Shown piece after piece: positions 50,295 through 58,015 of a stretch of DNA of 58,015 nucleotides (position 1 is the first letter of the stretch; the number at the start of each line of letters is the position of its first letter). A model generated the notes under the pieces. It saw nothing but the letters and a program-made list of their open reading frames with translations, was not told the origin of the DNA and did no database searches. Source of the DNA: Bacilli bacterium (lineage in GTDB: Bacteria > Bacillota_I > Bacilli_A > RF39 > UBA660); the NCBI GenBank assembly GCA_017941235.1, contig JAGAWU010000022.1, positions 1-58,015 on the forward strand. The letters run 5' to 3'. The translations under genes were made by a program, and so were the position numbers.

Positions 50295-51083
50295 TTGAAA
50301 GTATATATAGATATTGTTTTTATATTAAATTTTTCTTTTGATTTTATCCTACTATTTTTAGTTTCATATATATTAAAAAGAAGAAAAAGTATACTAAGAA
50401 TAATACTTGGAGCTTTATTTGGAAGTTTAACTATTTTTTTATTATTCTTTAAACTTTCATCTATAAGCTTATTTTTAATAAAAGTATTAATAAGTATATT
50501 TATGATACTAATAACATTTGGATATAGAGATATAGATTACTTTAAAAAAAATTTTATATATCTATATATAATAAGTATAATTTTAGGAGGAATGCTTTAC
50601 TTTTTAGAAATAACTTTTAGTTATAAAAATAGTGGATTAGTATTCTTTAAAAATAACCTATCAATAAATTTTATTACTCTAGTTTTTATTGGAATATTTT
50701 TAACATATTTACATTTAAAGGAGATGAGAAATTATAAGAATGAATATTCATTAATACATAAAGTGGAAATAGAAATAAATAATAAAATATATACATATAC
50801 AGCATATCTAGATACTGGAAATAAATTGAAAGATCCATATAAAAAAAGGCCTATTATTCTAATACATGACAACAAAATAAAATTTGATTATGAAAATAGT
50901 ATATTAGTACCATTTAAGACATTAGATAATGAAGGTATAGTAAAATGTAAAAAAGTAGACTATATAAAAATAGATGACAAAAAAATAAATATGAATATTT
51001 TAATAGGACTAAGTAAAGAAAAATTTGGAATAGAAGGTGTAGACTGTATTATGCCTAATATAATGAAGGAGGAATTTATATGA
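50295..51083 (+). CDS. spoIIGA: SpoIIGA, pro-sigma-E processing aspartic protease
   Basis: ~262 residues from a TTG at 50295, where the normal KVYIDIVFILNFSFDFILL start begins and GGTGATAGG lies upstream; an ATG at 50283 overlaps that site. Five membrane segments precede a C-terminal protease domain with the catalytic aspartate in YLDTGNKLKDP (the D-S/T-G motif). It cleaves pro-sigma-E in the mother cell when triggered from the forespore by SpoIIR. The end overlaps sigE by 4 bases (ATGA). Confidence 0.92.
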   Translation: MKVYIDIVFILNFSFDFILLFLVSYILKRRKSILRIILGALFGSLTIFLLFFKLSSISLFLIKVLISIFMILITFGYRDIDYFKKNFIYLYIISIILGGMLYFLEITFSYKNSGLVFFKNNLSINFITLVFIGIFLTYLHLKEMRNYKNEYSLIHKVEIEINNKIYTYTAYLDTGNKLKDPYKKRPIILIHDNKIKFDYENSILVPFKTLDNEGIVKCKKVDYIKIDDKKINMNILIGLSKEKFGIEGVDCIMPNIMKEEFI

Positions 51084-51772
51084 TAGGATTATTATTTTTA
51101 ATAGCAAAAATATTAAATAGAAAAGAAGTATTGTTTTATCTAGGAAAAACTGATGTATTACCTGAACCATTAAGTCCAGATGAAGAAGAAAAATATTTAG
51201 AATTAAGTAGCAGAGGGGATAAGGAAAGTAAAGATATTTTAATAGAACATAATTTAAGATTAGTAGTTTTCTTAGCAAAAAAATATGAAAATACTGGGGT
51301 TGATTTAGAAGATTTAGTAAGCATTGGAACAATAGGTTTAATTAAAGGAATAAATACATATCGCTTAGGAAAAAATATAAAACTAGCAACTTATGCATCT
51401 AGATGTATAGACAATGAAATACTTATGTATTTAAGAAAAAACAAGAAAATTAAAACAGAGGTCAGTATAGAAGAATCATTAAGTTATGATGGAGAAGGTA
51501 ATGAGCTTCACTTAGAAGATGTAATAGGAACAGATAAAGATATAGTAACAAAACATTTAGAAGAAGAGATAGATAAAAAACTAATGTTAGAAGAAATTAA
51601 TAATTTAAATAAAAGAGACAAAGAAATAATAGTTTTAAGATATGGATTATTTGGTAAAGAAGAAATGACACAAAAAGAAGTTGCAGAAATATTAGGTATA
51701 AGTCAATCATATATTTCCAGAATTGAAAAGAAGGTAATAAAAAGACTAAAAAATGTAGTTAATTGCACATAA
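51080..51772 (+). CDS. sigE: RNA polymerase sporulation sigma factor sigma-E (pro-form)
   Basis: 230 residues. First mother-cell sigma factor. It has the hydrophobic pro-region (MIGLLFLIAKILNRKEVLFYLG), then LPEPLSPDEEE, region 2 IEHNLRLVVFLAKKYENTGVDLEDLVSIGTIGLIKG, KLATYASRCIDNEILMYLR and region 4 MTQKEVAEILGISQSYISRIEKK. It starts at the ATGA overlap with spoIIGA behind AAGGAGG. The pair spoIIGA-sigE is the conserved spoIIG operon. Terminator follows. Confidence 0.95.
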   Translation: MIGLLFLIAKILNRKEVLFYLGKTDVLPEPLSPDEEEKYLELSSRGDKESKDILIEHNLRLVVFLAKKYENTGVDLEDLVSIGTIGLIKGINTYRLGKNIKLATYASRCIDNEILMYLRKNKKIKTEVSIEESLSYDGEGNELHLEDVIGTDKDIVTKHLEEEIDKKLMLEEINNLNKRDKEIIVLRYGLFGKEEMTQKEVAEILGISQSYISRIEKKVIKRLKNVVNCT

Positions 51773-51799
51773 AAACGTATATATTTTTATATACGTTTT
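51772..51799. terminator. Bidirectional terminator after sigE
   Basis: AAAACGTATATA / TATATACGTTTT perfect 12-base stem with TTTT loop, between sigE and the leftward gene. Confidence 0.9.
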
Positions 51800-51801
51800 A
51801 A

Positions 51802-52770
51802 TCATTTAGTTTTAGAACTTGTTGTATCAGGTAGATTATTAATTAGTGTTTCAAAGTAATACTGACAATCAGGACTATAATATTCTTGTAATAACTCTTT
51901 AGCTTCTTCTTTAGTAGTTTCACCAATTACAAATTTATTGTTTTCTTTCTTTAAAAGTAACAATTGTTCTGGATATTGTAAATATTTAACATGAACAAGA
52001 CATATAACATCTTCAAAATCTTTTCCTTTATAAAAAATAGCTGGTCTTAAATAAGGATTCATTGGATTATCATTCATTTCTAGATTCCTAATTATATATG
52101 AAAGATAATAATCTATATCATCAAATTTTTGTAATCCTTTTCTAACATTAATTAAACATTTTAAATATTCAAGTTTTTCAAAAAATAATTCTTGGGGAGT
52201 AAGACCTCTATTTTTAGCACTACGAGTTATAACATCATTTAACTCTTTAATAGATAATGTATCATAATATTCATCATGATTAATAGGTTTTTGTGATTCT
52301 TTAATTTTTGAATCAGAAAAAAGAACACTATCAATAAAGTCGTGATGATTATCTAAATCTTCAAAACTTAGAGTAGGGCTATCAAGCTTAACTCTAGTGA
52401 TATCATGATTTATTGTTGGATCAAGCTTTATACGATATGGCATATTATTATTCATACAATTTGCAATTACATATGCATGAGGAAACTCTTTATCATCGTT
52501 TTTTTCTATTTTTGATTCAAATCCAAAATGTTTAAGTAATTCATCTAAAACACAGGCGATACTAAAACATACTAGTTCAAAATCTTCAACATTAGTAACA
52601 TCAACTTTTTTATTATATATATCTTTTTTTATTTTTGAATCTCTACTATAAAAACGAGTATCATAAGAAAAAACCTTACATATATACAAATAAATATATC
52701 TTATTTTAGTTAATTCATCATAATCACTATGTTCTTTAAAATGTTTTTCTATATTATCTACTAAATTCAT
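51802..52770 (-). CDS. Transglutaminase-like cysteine protein of unknown function
   Basis: 322 residues, soluble, no signal. The first half contains FELVCFSIACVLDELLKHFGFES (C68), FPHAYVIAN (H98) and YRIKLDPT (D117), the C-H-D order and sequence setting of the transglutaminase-like/papain-like fold. The second half (KELNDVITRSAKNRGLTPQELFFEKLEYL ...) is of no known family. Could be a protease, a transamidase or an inactive relative. Convergent with sigE across a shared terminator. A pyrimidine-rich CCCACCTT on the plus strand gives AAGGTGGG before the ATG. Confidence 0.68.
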   Translation of the reverse strand: MNLVDNIEKHFKEHSDYDELTKIRYIYLYICKVFSYDTRFYSRDSKIKKDIYNKKVDVTNVEDFELVCFSIACVLDELLKHFGFESKIEKNDDKEFPHAYVIANCMNNNMPYRIKLDPTINHDITRVKLDSPTLSFEDLDNHHDFIDSVLFSDSKIKESQKPINHDEYYDTLSIKELNDVITRSAKNRGLTPQELFFEKLEYLKCLINVRKGLQKFDDIDYYLSYIIRNLEMNDNPMNPYLRPAIFYKGKDFEDVICLVHVKYLQYPEQLLLLKKENNKFVIGETTKEEAKELLQEYYSPDCQYYFETLINNLPDTTSSKTK

Positions 52771-52868
52771 TTTATCCCACCTTTATAATACAATTTGATT
52801 ATAACATAATAAAAAAAGAGAAGTAAATAAGTATGACAAAATATTACACAAAAAAAATAAAAATTATA

Positions 52869-52897
52869 TTGACATTTATAAACTATCTTGCTATAAT
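52869..52897 (+). promoter_or_regulatory. Perfect consensus promoter of tRNA-Ala
   Basis: TTGACA (52869-52874), 17-base spacer, TATAAT (52892-52897); expected start near 52904, 25 bases before the tRNA. Confidence 0.92.
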
Positions 52898-52928
52898 CTA
52901 ATTACTGGTTTGAAAAAGACTAGTAATT

Positions 52929-53004
52929 GGGGCATTAGCTCAGCTGGGAGAGCGCCACGTTTGCACCGTGGAGGTCAGCGGTTCGATCCCGCTATGCTCC
53001 ACCA
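52929..53004 (+). tRNA. tRNA-Ala (anticodon UGC)
   Basis: 76 bases with encoded CCA. Acceptor stem GGGGCAT / ATGCTCC with the G3-U70 wobble that identifies alanine tRNA, D-arm GCTCAGCTGGGAGAGC, anticodon loop TTTGCAC, T-arm GTTCGATCC. The only gene in the ~385 bases between the transglutaminase-like gene and the PrsW-like gene; the rest of that gap is promoter, terminator and A/T-rich spacer. Confidence 0.98.
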
Positions 53005-53014
53005 TTATGAATTT

Positions 53015-53047
53015 AACGTTGAGAAATCAACGTTTTTATTTTTTTAT
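53015..53047 (+). terminator. Terminator after tRNA-Ala
   Basis: AACGTTGA / TCAACGTT with GAAA tetraloop, then a long T-rich run. Confidence 0.9.
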
Positions 53048-53156
53048 AATTATTCTAAATACTAATGTGTAAATATTTGTAAAAAAAAGATAGTTTGCAA
53101 AGAAAAGAGTATTTAGAATATATTTTTTTTGTTAGAATTATAATAGAGGCGATAGT

Positions 53157-53939
53157 ATGTACTATGTATTACTTTTTATAATTGCAATACTTCCAGTAGT
53201 TTTACTTGGAATATATATAAACAGTAAAGATAATGAAAAAGAACCAAAAACATTACTTGTAGGTTTATTTTCTGCAGGAATACTATCATGTGTACTAGTA
53301 TTACTTATAAGTGCATTAATGGAAAAAATATTTCCCTTCTTTGGAAGAGACTTAAATAAATTTAATTATTTTGAATTATTATTATATACATTCATAGGAA
53401 TAAGTTTGGTTGAAGAAGGATGTAAATGGTTTTTTACAACAATAATAGGATATAAAAACAGAAACTTTGATGAAGCATATGACATAATAGTTTACGCAAC
53501 ATTTGTATCACTAGGATTTGCATCAATTGAGAATCTTTTATATGTATATAATGGAAATATCGTAACAGGAGTATTAAGAGCACTAACTAGTGTGCCTGGG
53601 CATGTATGCTTTGGTATAACTATGGGATATTATTTATTACTCGCAAAAATAGCTAAGAAGAATAATAATAGGAAATTACATATAAAAAATTTAATCCTAA
53701 GTATATTAATTCCGATAATAGAACATGGACTGTATGATTTTTGTGCGTTTTCAAAAAGTACTATTTTAATGTTATTGTTATTGGCTGGATTAGTAGTATT
53801 CTTTATATTAAGTCATAATAAAATTAAAGTATTATCAGGTATAACTGAAAAAGTAAGATATGATAATAAATATTGTCCAAACTGTGGAAAAGAAGTTTCG
53901 ACACTTTTTTGCTCAAATTGTGGTAATAAAAATAAATAA
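53157..53939 (+). CDS. PrsW-like intramembrane protease with C-terminal zinc ribbon
   Basis: 260 residues with about seven membrane segments. Motifs of the PrsW/CPBP-type group: LVEEGCKWF (E86, E87), SIENLLYVY (E125), SVPGHVCFG (H149) and EHGLYDF. In B. subtilis PrsW cuts an anti-sigma factor (RsiW); the substrate here is unknown. The last ~25 residues add a double CxxC zinc ribbon (YCPNCGKEV ... FCSNCGNKNK) facing the cytoplasm, which the B. subtilis protein lacks. AGGCGATAGT precedes the ATG. Confidence 0.86.
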   Translation: MYYVLLFIIAILPVVLLGIYINSKDNEKEPKTLLVGLFSAGILSCVLVLLISALMEKIFPFFGRDLNKFNYFELLLYTFIGISLVEEGCKWFFTTIIGYKNRNFDEAYDIIVYATFVSLGFASIENLLYVYNGNIVTGVLRALTSVPGHVCFGITMGYYLLLAKIAKKNNNRKLHIKNLILSILIPIIEHGLYDFCAFSKSTILMLLLLAGLVVFFILSHNKIKVLSGITEKVRYDNKYCPNCGKEVSTLFCSNCGNKNK

Positions 53940-53992
53940 ATTAAATTTACAATTGTTTGCACTTATAATATAATAAAAAAAGAGGTTTAATT

Positions 53993-55183
53993 ATGAAAAA
54001 AGGGCTAACGGTTGTATTTTTTATATTTATTTATTTTTTAATAACTACAAATGTTTTTGCTATGGAAAATGAAAAAGTAGAAATTGTTTCTAAGCAAGAC
54101 GAAATAGAAGTATTAGAGAGTGATGATTTAATTGAGACAAAAGAAGAAAATGAAGAAAAAGAAATACTAGAAGAACCAGAAAATAATGAGAATTTAAATG
54201 AAGAAGAACAAAAAGATTATTTAAAAGATTTAAATCCAGTTATACAAGAAGGAGATTTTGAAATAGTATCAAAAGAAATAGGTGAAAAAACCTATGATAA
54301 ATCGATATCTGGAGAAGAGTTTGAAATAACTTATAATGCCCAAGATTATAAAGCACTAAATTTCTATATAGAAAATAATGATGAAAACCAAAGTTCTGTT
54401 TATAAAGTTATGATAGATGATGAAACAATATATGAAGAATATTTTGAAGAAAAACAAAATCAAGAAGTAAGATTAAATATAGATGGAAAACTAGTAAAAT
54501 TATGCCTAAAAGGCAATGGTACCTATATAGATCCATATCTTACTACTAAAAAGAATACATATACTATTACATATGATGAAGAAAAAGAATATGAAGTAGA
54601 TAGCAATAAGTATATTATAGAAAAAGAAGAAGATAAAGATGGCTATATATTTAAGTATTATGAAAATACTGATAGTAAAAAATATTATCCAGAAGATGAA
54701 GTGTATTTAAATAATGATTTATCATTAAAATCAATATATGAAGAAGAAAAATATAATGTAACATATAGTTACTTAGGTAATACAATAAGAAAAACTTATA
54801 CAATAAATAATAATAATTTATTTATACCAGAGTTAGAAGGATATACATTTTTAGGATGGTTTGATAAAGATGGAAATAAAATAAATAGTCTAACTAAAGG
54901 TAATATAGATTTATTTGCAAAATTAAAAAAAATAGAAACACCAATTAAAAAAAGTAGTGTTTCTAGATTAAACTATACAAATAATATAATTAATACAACT
55001 ACAAATATAACAAATAATACTATAGAAAATAAAGATAATAATATTAAAAATAAAGCCATTAGTATTGAACAAATAGAAACCCCATTTAATAGTAAAACAA
55101 TAAAAATTAATTATATATTTATAATAGGAATACTAATAATACTAATAGCAGTATTTACTATATTTAAGTTTTCTTTAAAATAA
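53993..55183 (+). CDS. Surface protein with InlB B-repeat, membrane-anchored at the C-terminus
   Basis: 396 residues. Signal peptide cut after VFA (~23); a very acidic region (~28-85); a beta domain (~90-185); then an InlB B-type/Flg_new repeat region with YNVTYSYLGNTIRKTYTI ... PELEGYTFLGWFDKDGNKI and a weaker first copy before it; a threonine/asparagine-rich stalk (~325-345) and a C-terminal membrane helix (~375-392). No sortase motif was seen. InlB B-repeats form ubiquitin-like surface folds in adhesins and wall proteins. AGAGGTTTA precedes the ATG. Confidence 0.82.
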   Translation: MKKGLTVVFFIFIYFLITTNVFAMENEKVEIVSKQDEIEVLESDDLIETKEENEEKEILEEPENNENLNEEEQKDYLKDLNPVIQEGDFEIVSKEIGEKTYDKSISGEEFEITYNAQDYKALNFYIENNDENQSSVYKVMIDDETIYEEYFEEKQNQEVRLNIDGKLVKLCLKGNGTYIDPYLTTKKNTYTITYDEEKEYEVDSNKYIIEKEEDKDGYIFKYYENTDSKKYYPEDEVYLNNDLSLKSIYEEEKYNVTYSYLGNTIRKTYTINNNNLFIPELEGYTFLGWFDKDGNKINSLTKGNIDLFAKLKKIETPIKKSSVSRLNYTNNIINTTTNITNNTIENKDNNIKNKAISIEQIETPFNSKTIKINYIFIIGILIILIAVFTIFKFSLK

Positions 55184-55756
55184 TTATAAATAAATATATT
55201 TCTTAAATAAAAACTCATCATTTTTTATTTTTAATAAGGGAATCTTAATTCTCTTATTTTTTTTATAATCCCTAAAAATATACTTTAAAGTAATCTTTTT
55301 TTCTTTTAGAATACTATCTATATATTTATAATCATTATTAATCTTCATAATATTTTTTAAAGAATTAGTAGAAACAATAATAGAAGAATTCTTGCTAATA
55401 TTCTCATTTTTTAATTGATACTTAATAAATTTATTTATAATCTTTTTATAATTTTTTTTCTCAATTATAATATTTTGAACATTCTTTAAATAAATTTTTT
55501 TAGGTGAATGATCAATAATACCAGAAAATGCACTACTTATACTATTACCAATACCACTTCTATAAGAATAATCATATTTAAAACTATTATCATTTTTTTT
55601 AGGTATAATCTCTTGCATAATAACTATATACTTTTTATTACTATACTTTATTTCAATATTACTAATAATAGATAGATTATTCAATTCTTCATATCTTGAG
55701 CAAGAAGAAGAAAAAATAATAAGTACTAATACTAAAAGTAATTTCACATATTTCAT
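55184..55756 (-). CDS. gerAC: Short GerAC-like germination lipoprotein
   Basis: 190 residues. Lipoprotein-like signal ending FSSSC (cysteine ~19), then SRYEELNNLSIISNIEIKYSNK, the conserved start of GerAC domain I (normally W-D-R-R-E-L-x-x-L). GerAC proteins of nutrient germinant receptors are ~370-400 residues; here the protein stops after about half, so domains II/III are missing or strongly altered. It overlaps the gerAA gene by 4 bases. No frameshift was seen, so it looks like a truncated but maintained form. Confidence 0.7.
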   Translation of the reverse strand: MKYVKLLLVLVLIIFSSSCSRYEELNNLSIISNIEIKYSNKKYIVIMQEIIPKKNDNSFKYDYSYRSGIGNSISSAFSGIIDHSPKKIYLKNVQNIIIEKKNYKKIINKFIKYQLKNENISKNSSIIVSTNSLKNIMKINNDYKYIDSILKEKKITLKYIFRDYKKNKRIKIPLLKIKNDEFLFKKYIYL

Positions 55757-57159
55757 CTATAATGACCTCTTTTCAAATTTTTAGTTAATTCAGGATTTCT
55801 ATATTTTTCACCTTTATTACTAGATTTAAAAATATTATCCTTAAATTCAGTTTTTATAAATGGACAAATAGGGGTAAGGTATTTTCTACCGAAATTCTTA
55901 ATAGTAATCAATCTAACAACTAATAATCCAATTCCAAGAATTATACCTTCGACACCGAATACAGCAGCTAAAATTATTAATATTAATCTCCACCATCTAA
56001 TAGCGCTAACAAGTTCTATAGATGTAAAAGTAAGACCAGAAATAGCTGATATAGAAGTAATTATAATCATAATAGGAGATATTATCCCTGCACTTACTGC
56101 TGCATCTCCTAATATTAGTCCTCCAAGTATAGAAACTGCATTACCACTAGTAGAAGACATTCTAATATCACTTTCACGCAAAATCTCAAAACAGAGCATC
56201 ATAAATATTGCCTCAGTAACAGCAGAAAATAAAGCACTATCTCTTTGAGCTTTTAGAGAAAGAAGCATGTCTAAATTTACAAATTCATGATTATGCGTAG
56301 TTACCATAATATAAAGAGCGGGAACAAAAATTGAAATAAAAAAAGCAAGTAATCGAATAATTCTTATAAAAGTAGTATTAATAGGTTTTTGATAATAATC
56401 ATCTACAGAATGAAAGAAATCTATAAAAAAACAAGGCATAATTAAAACATAAGGACTATTATCAACCAAAATACATATTTTCCCTTCAAGTAATGCTTGA
56501 GATACTTTATCAGGTCTTTCAGTAGACATAACAGTAGGGAAAAAATTATTGTTTTTTGATTCTAAGTTTTCTTTTAAATAAGTAGAATCAATTATACCAT
56601 CTATATCTATTGTTGAAAGCTTTTCTTTCACTTTAGAAATTATATTACTATCGGCAATACTTTCCATATACAAAATACCAACTTTAGTTTTAGTATCTCT
56701 ACCAATCATAAAATCATAAACTCTTAAGTCACAAGTTTTAATTCTTCTTCTAATAAGGCCTAAATTGATATTAAAATTTTCAGAAAATGCATCTTTTGGG
56801 CCTTTTATAGTAAGTTCGCTTTTAACTTCAGAAATACCTCTATCAAGATTTGCTCTTTCTTCAAATGCATATATGATATTATTAATTATTATTACAACAT
56901 AACCATTATGAACCATATCTAAAACATCATCTTTACCTATAATTAATATATTTCTATCAGGTATCTCATTTTCTAAATTGTTTAATTGCTTACTTTTAAG
57001 TATAACAAGTCTTCTTAATATAAAATCATTTATCATATCACCACTAGTTAATACTTCATTAAAAAATATATTTACTGTCGTATTATCAATTAAAAAGGTT
57101 TTAAAAATATAGTCCTTACTTATGCCTACTTCTTTTTTTAAAGATTTAAAAATATCCAT
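55753..57159 (-). CDS. gerAA: GerAA-like spore germination protein
   Basis: ~468 residues from the ATG at 57159 (GGTGAAATAT upstream; the frame is open to 57171). N-terminal soluble domain (~1-260) with ISKDYIFKTFLIDN, GPKDAFSENFNINLGLIRRRIKT and STERPDKVSQALLEGKICILVDNSP; then ~5 membrane segments with FISIFVPALYIMV and TEAIFMMLCFEILRESDIRM. This is the A subunit of a nutrient receptor in the spore inner membrane. It is followed directly by gerAC, with no gerAB between. Confidence 0.93.
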   Translation of the reverse strand: MDIFKSLKKEVGISKDYIFKTFLIDNTTVNIFFNEVLTSGDMINDFILRRLVILKSKQLNNLENEIPDRNILIIGKDDVLDMVHNGYVVIIINNIIYAFEERANLDRGISEVKSELTIKGPKDAFSENFNINLGLIRRRIKTCDLRVYDFMIGRDTKTKVGILYMESIADSNIISKVKEKLSTIDIDGIIDSTYLKENLESKNNNFFPTVMSTERPDKVSQALLEGKICILVDNSPYVLIMPCFFIDFFHSVDDYYQKPINTTFIRIIRLLAFFISIFVPALYIMVTTHNHEFVNLDMLLSLKAQRDSALFSAVTEAIFMMLCFEILRESDIRMSSTSGNAVSILGGLILGDAAVSAGIISPIMIIITSISAISGLTFTSIELVSAIRWWRLILIILAAVFGVEGIILGIGLLVVRLITIKNFGRKYLTPICPFIKTEFKDNIFKSSNKGEKYRNPELTKNLKRGHYR

Positions 57160-57266
57160 ATATTTCACCATTCCTATTATGCGTTTTTTATTACTAATTT
57201 ATACTTAACTTAGTTGACTAAAAAACTTTAGTAATTTAAAATATAACTAGAAAAGTGGTTGATATT

Positions 57267-58015
57267 ATGAAAGTAAAAATAACAGGTTTAGATGATTTTG
57301 GTAGAGGAATAGCAAGAATAAATGATAAAATTTGTTTTGTTAAGAATGCTCTTATAGATGAAATAGTTGATATTGGAATAATAAAAGAAAAGAAAAACTA
57401 TTCTATAGGAAAAGTTAATAAATATATTGAAAAAAATAGTAAAAGAATTCTTCCTAAATGCAAGTATTACGATATTTGTGGAGGATGCAATCTTGAACAC
57501 ATGACTATAGAAGATGAAAATAATTTTAAAGTAAAAAAAGTAGAGAATATTTTAAAAAAGTTTGCATCTAAAAACATAAAAATAGATAAAATAACTTCGT
57601 TAAAAGAATACAATTATAGAAATAAAATAACTTTAAGAGTAAATAATGGAAAATTATGTTTATTAGAAGAAGAAAGCAATAACCACATTGAGATTGATAA
57701 ATGTTTATTGGCAGCAGATAAGATAAATGATATTATTTTAAAGTTAAAAGAAATAATAAAAAACGAAAAAAAAATTACTAAAATTATGATCAGAGTAAGC
57801 AGTGATAGTAAACGAGTTATGTTAAAAATAGATGGAAAAGTGACAGATATAAATAAATTTAAAGAAATATGTGAATGCTTAATTATAGATAACAAAGTAA
57901 TAAAAAATGAATATCTTTTAACTAATATTAATGATAAAAAGTTTTATGTTACAGCTGATTCATTTTTTCAAATTAATAAAGATATAACAGAAAAATTATA
58001 TAATAAAATTATAGA
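57267..58015 (+). CDS. rlmD: 23S rRNA (uracil-C5) methyltransferase, RlmD/TrmA family (N-terminal part)
   Basis: First ~249 residues; the gene runs off the window. The N-terminal TRAM domain (KVKITGLDDFGRGIARIND) is followed by the iron-sulfur cysteines CKYYDICGGCNLEHM, then NYRNKITLRV and ADSFFQINKDITEKLY at the window edge, which is just before the S-adenosylmethionine domain. Methylates a uracil of 23S rRNA (U1939 and/or U747). Start at the ATG 57267 with a weak GTGG ribosome-binding site. Divergent from gerAA. Confidence 0.9.
   Translation, partial: MKVKITGLDDFGRGIARINDKICFVKNALIDEIVDIGIIKEKKNYSIGKVNKYIEKNSKRILPKCKYYDICGGCNLEHMTIEDENNFKVKKVENILKKFASKNIKIDKITSLKEYNYRNKITLRVNNGKLCLLEEESNNHIEIDKCLLAADKINDIILKLKEIIKNEKKITKIMIRVSSDSKRVMLKIDGKVTDINKFKEICECLIIDNKVIKNEYLLTNINDKKFYVTADSFFQINKDITEKLYNKII

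Noticed and set aside
1..58015. CRISPR array, prophage, integrase/attachment sites, rRNA operon or replication origin
   Set aside because: No regular short repeats with spacers, no phage structural or integrase genes, no rRNA sequence and no dnaA-type box cluster were seen; gaps between genes are short and explained by promoters, terminators, leaders or tRNAs.

Overview
The window is strongly A+T-rich, densely packed chromosomal DNA of a Bacillota (Firmicutes) bacterium that makes endospores. The spore assignment rests on sigma-K, SpoIVFA/SpoIVFB, SpoIIGA-sigma-E, YqfC-YqfD, a small acid-soluble spore protein of the SspI type, a DUF1540 protein and GerA-type germination proteins. TGA is used as a stop (for example the ends of spoIIGA and spoIVFB), so the mycoplasma code does not apply. 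The base composition, short intergenic gaps, many short membrane proteins and missing usual neighbours (no pyrH after tsf, no phoH before ybeY, no gerAB) suggest an uncultured, streamlined gut-type lineage near Bacilli/Clostridia. The exact taxon cannot be fixed from the sequence alone.

Layout. 1-2282 (minus): the edge of a probable IS3-type orfA, an anchored LytM/M23 peptidase and a membrane-anchored HExxH protein. 2415-5568: CBS-containing manganese pyrophosphatase, PAP2 phosphatase and an unknown protein. 5647-9128: translation block infC-rpmI-rplT, then rpsB-tsf, with a consensus promoter, a structured leader ending in an attenuator-like hairpin, a non-AUG infC start, and the same C-terminal domain on both L20 and S2. 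9145-14385: solenoid-like protein, anchored protein, cyclophilin lipoprotein, single-module Clp-like ATPase, frr. 14437-18748: sigK-spoIVFA-spoIVFB with a YrzE-like membrane protein, a YetF-like protein and a GHL10 hydrolase. 18817-20631: three type IV pilin-like proteins. 20921-26672: nfo, class B PBP, two Tim44-like proteins, rpmG, efp, sspI. 26766-31366: an anchored protein and a large thioester-domain/SpaA-repeat adhesin.

32360-32436 is tRNA-Arg(UCU). 32578-35341 is a compact peptide-export operon: a C39-peptidase ABC transporter, a minimal HlyD-like partner and two overlapping double-glycine peptide genes. This is the best candidate for an undescribed system here. 35493-41713: rpsU, yqeY, addB (RexB-like), addA. 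41768-48626: yqfC-yqfD-VanZ-ybeY-cdd-era-yqzL-recO, then a compact glycine T-box ahead of glyS and a class I amidotransferase. 48637-51772: small unknown genes, a DUF1540 gene, a metallo-hydrolase and spoIIGA-sigE. 51802-57159: a transglutaminase-like protein, tRNA-Ala(UGC), a PrsW-like protease, an InlB-repeat surface protein and a gerAA-gerAC pair. The window ends inside an rlmD-type rRNA methyltransferase.

How the parts work together. sigE with its processing protease SpoIIGA, and sigK with the SpoIVFA/B complex that releases it, form the two mother-cell regulatory switches. YqfC/YqfD belong to the sigma-E phase, SspI protects spore DNA, and GerAA/GerAC act in germination. The pilins, the thioester adhesin and the InlB-repeat protein are surface equipment. 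The double-glycine peptides probably act on, or signal to, neighbouring cells.
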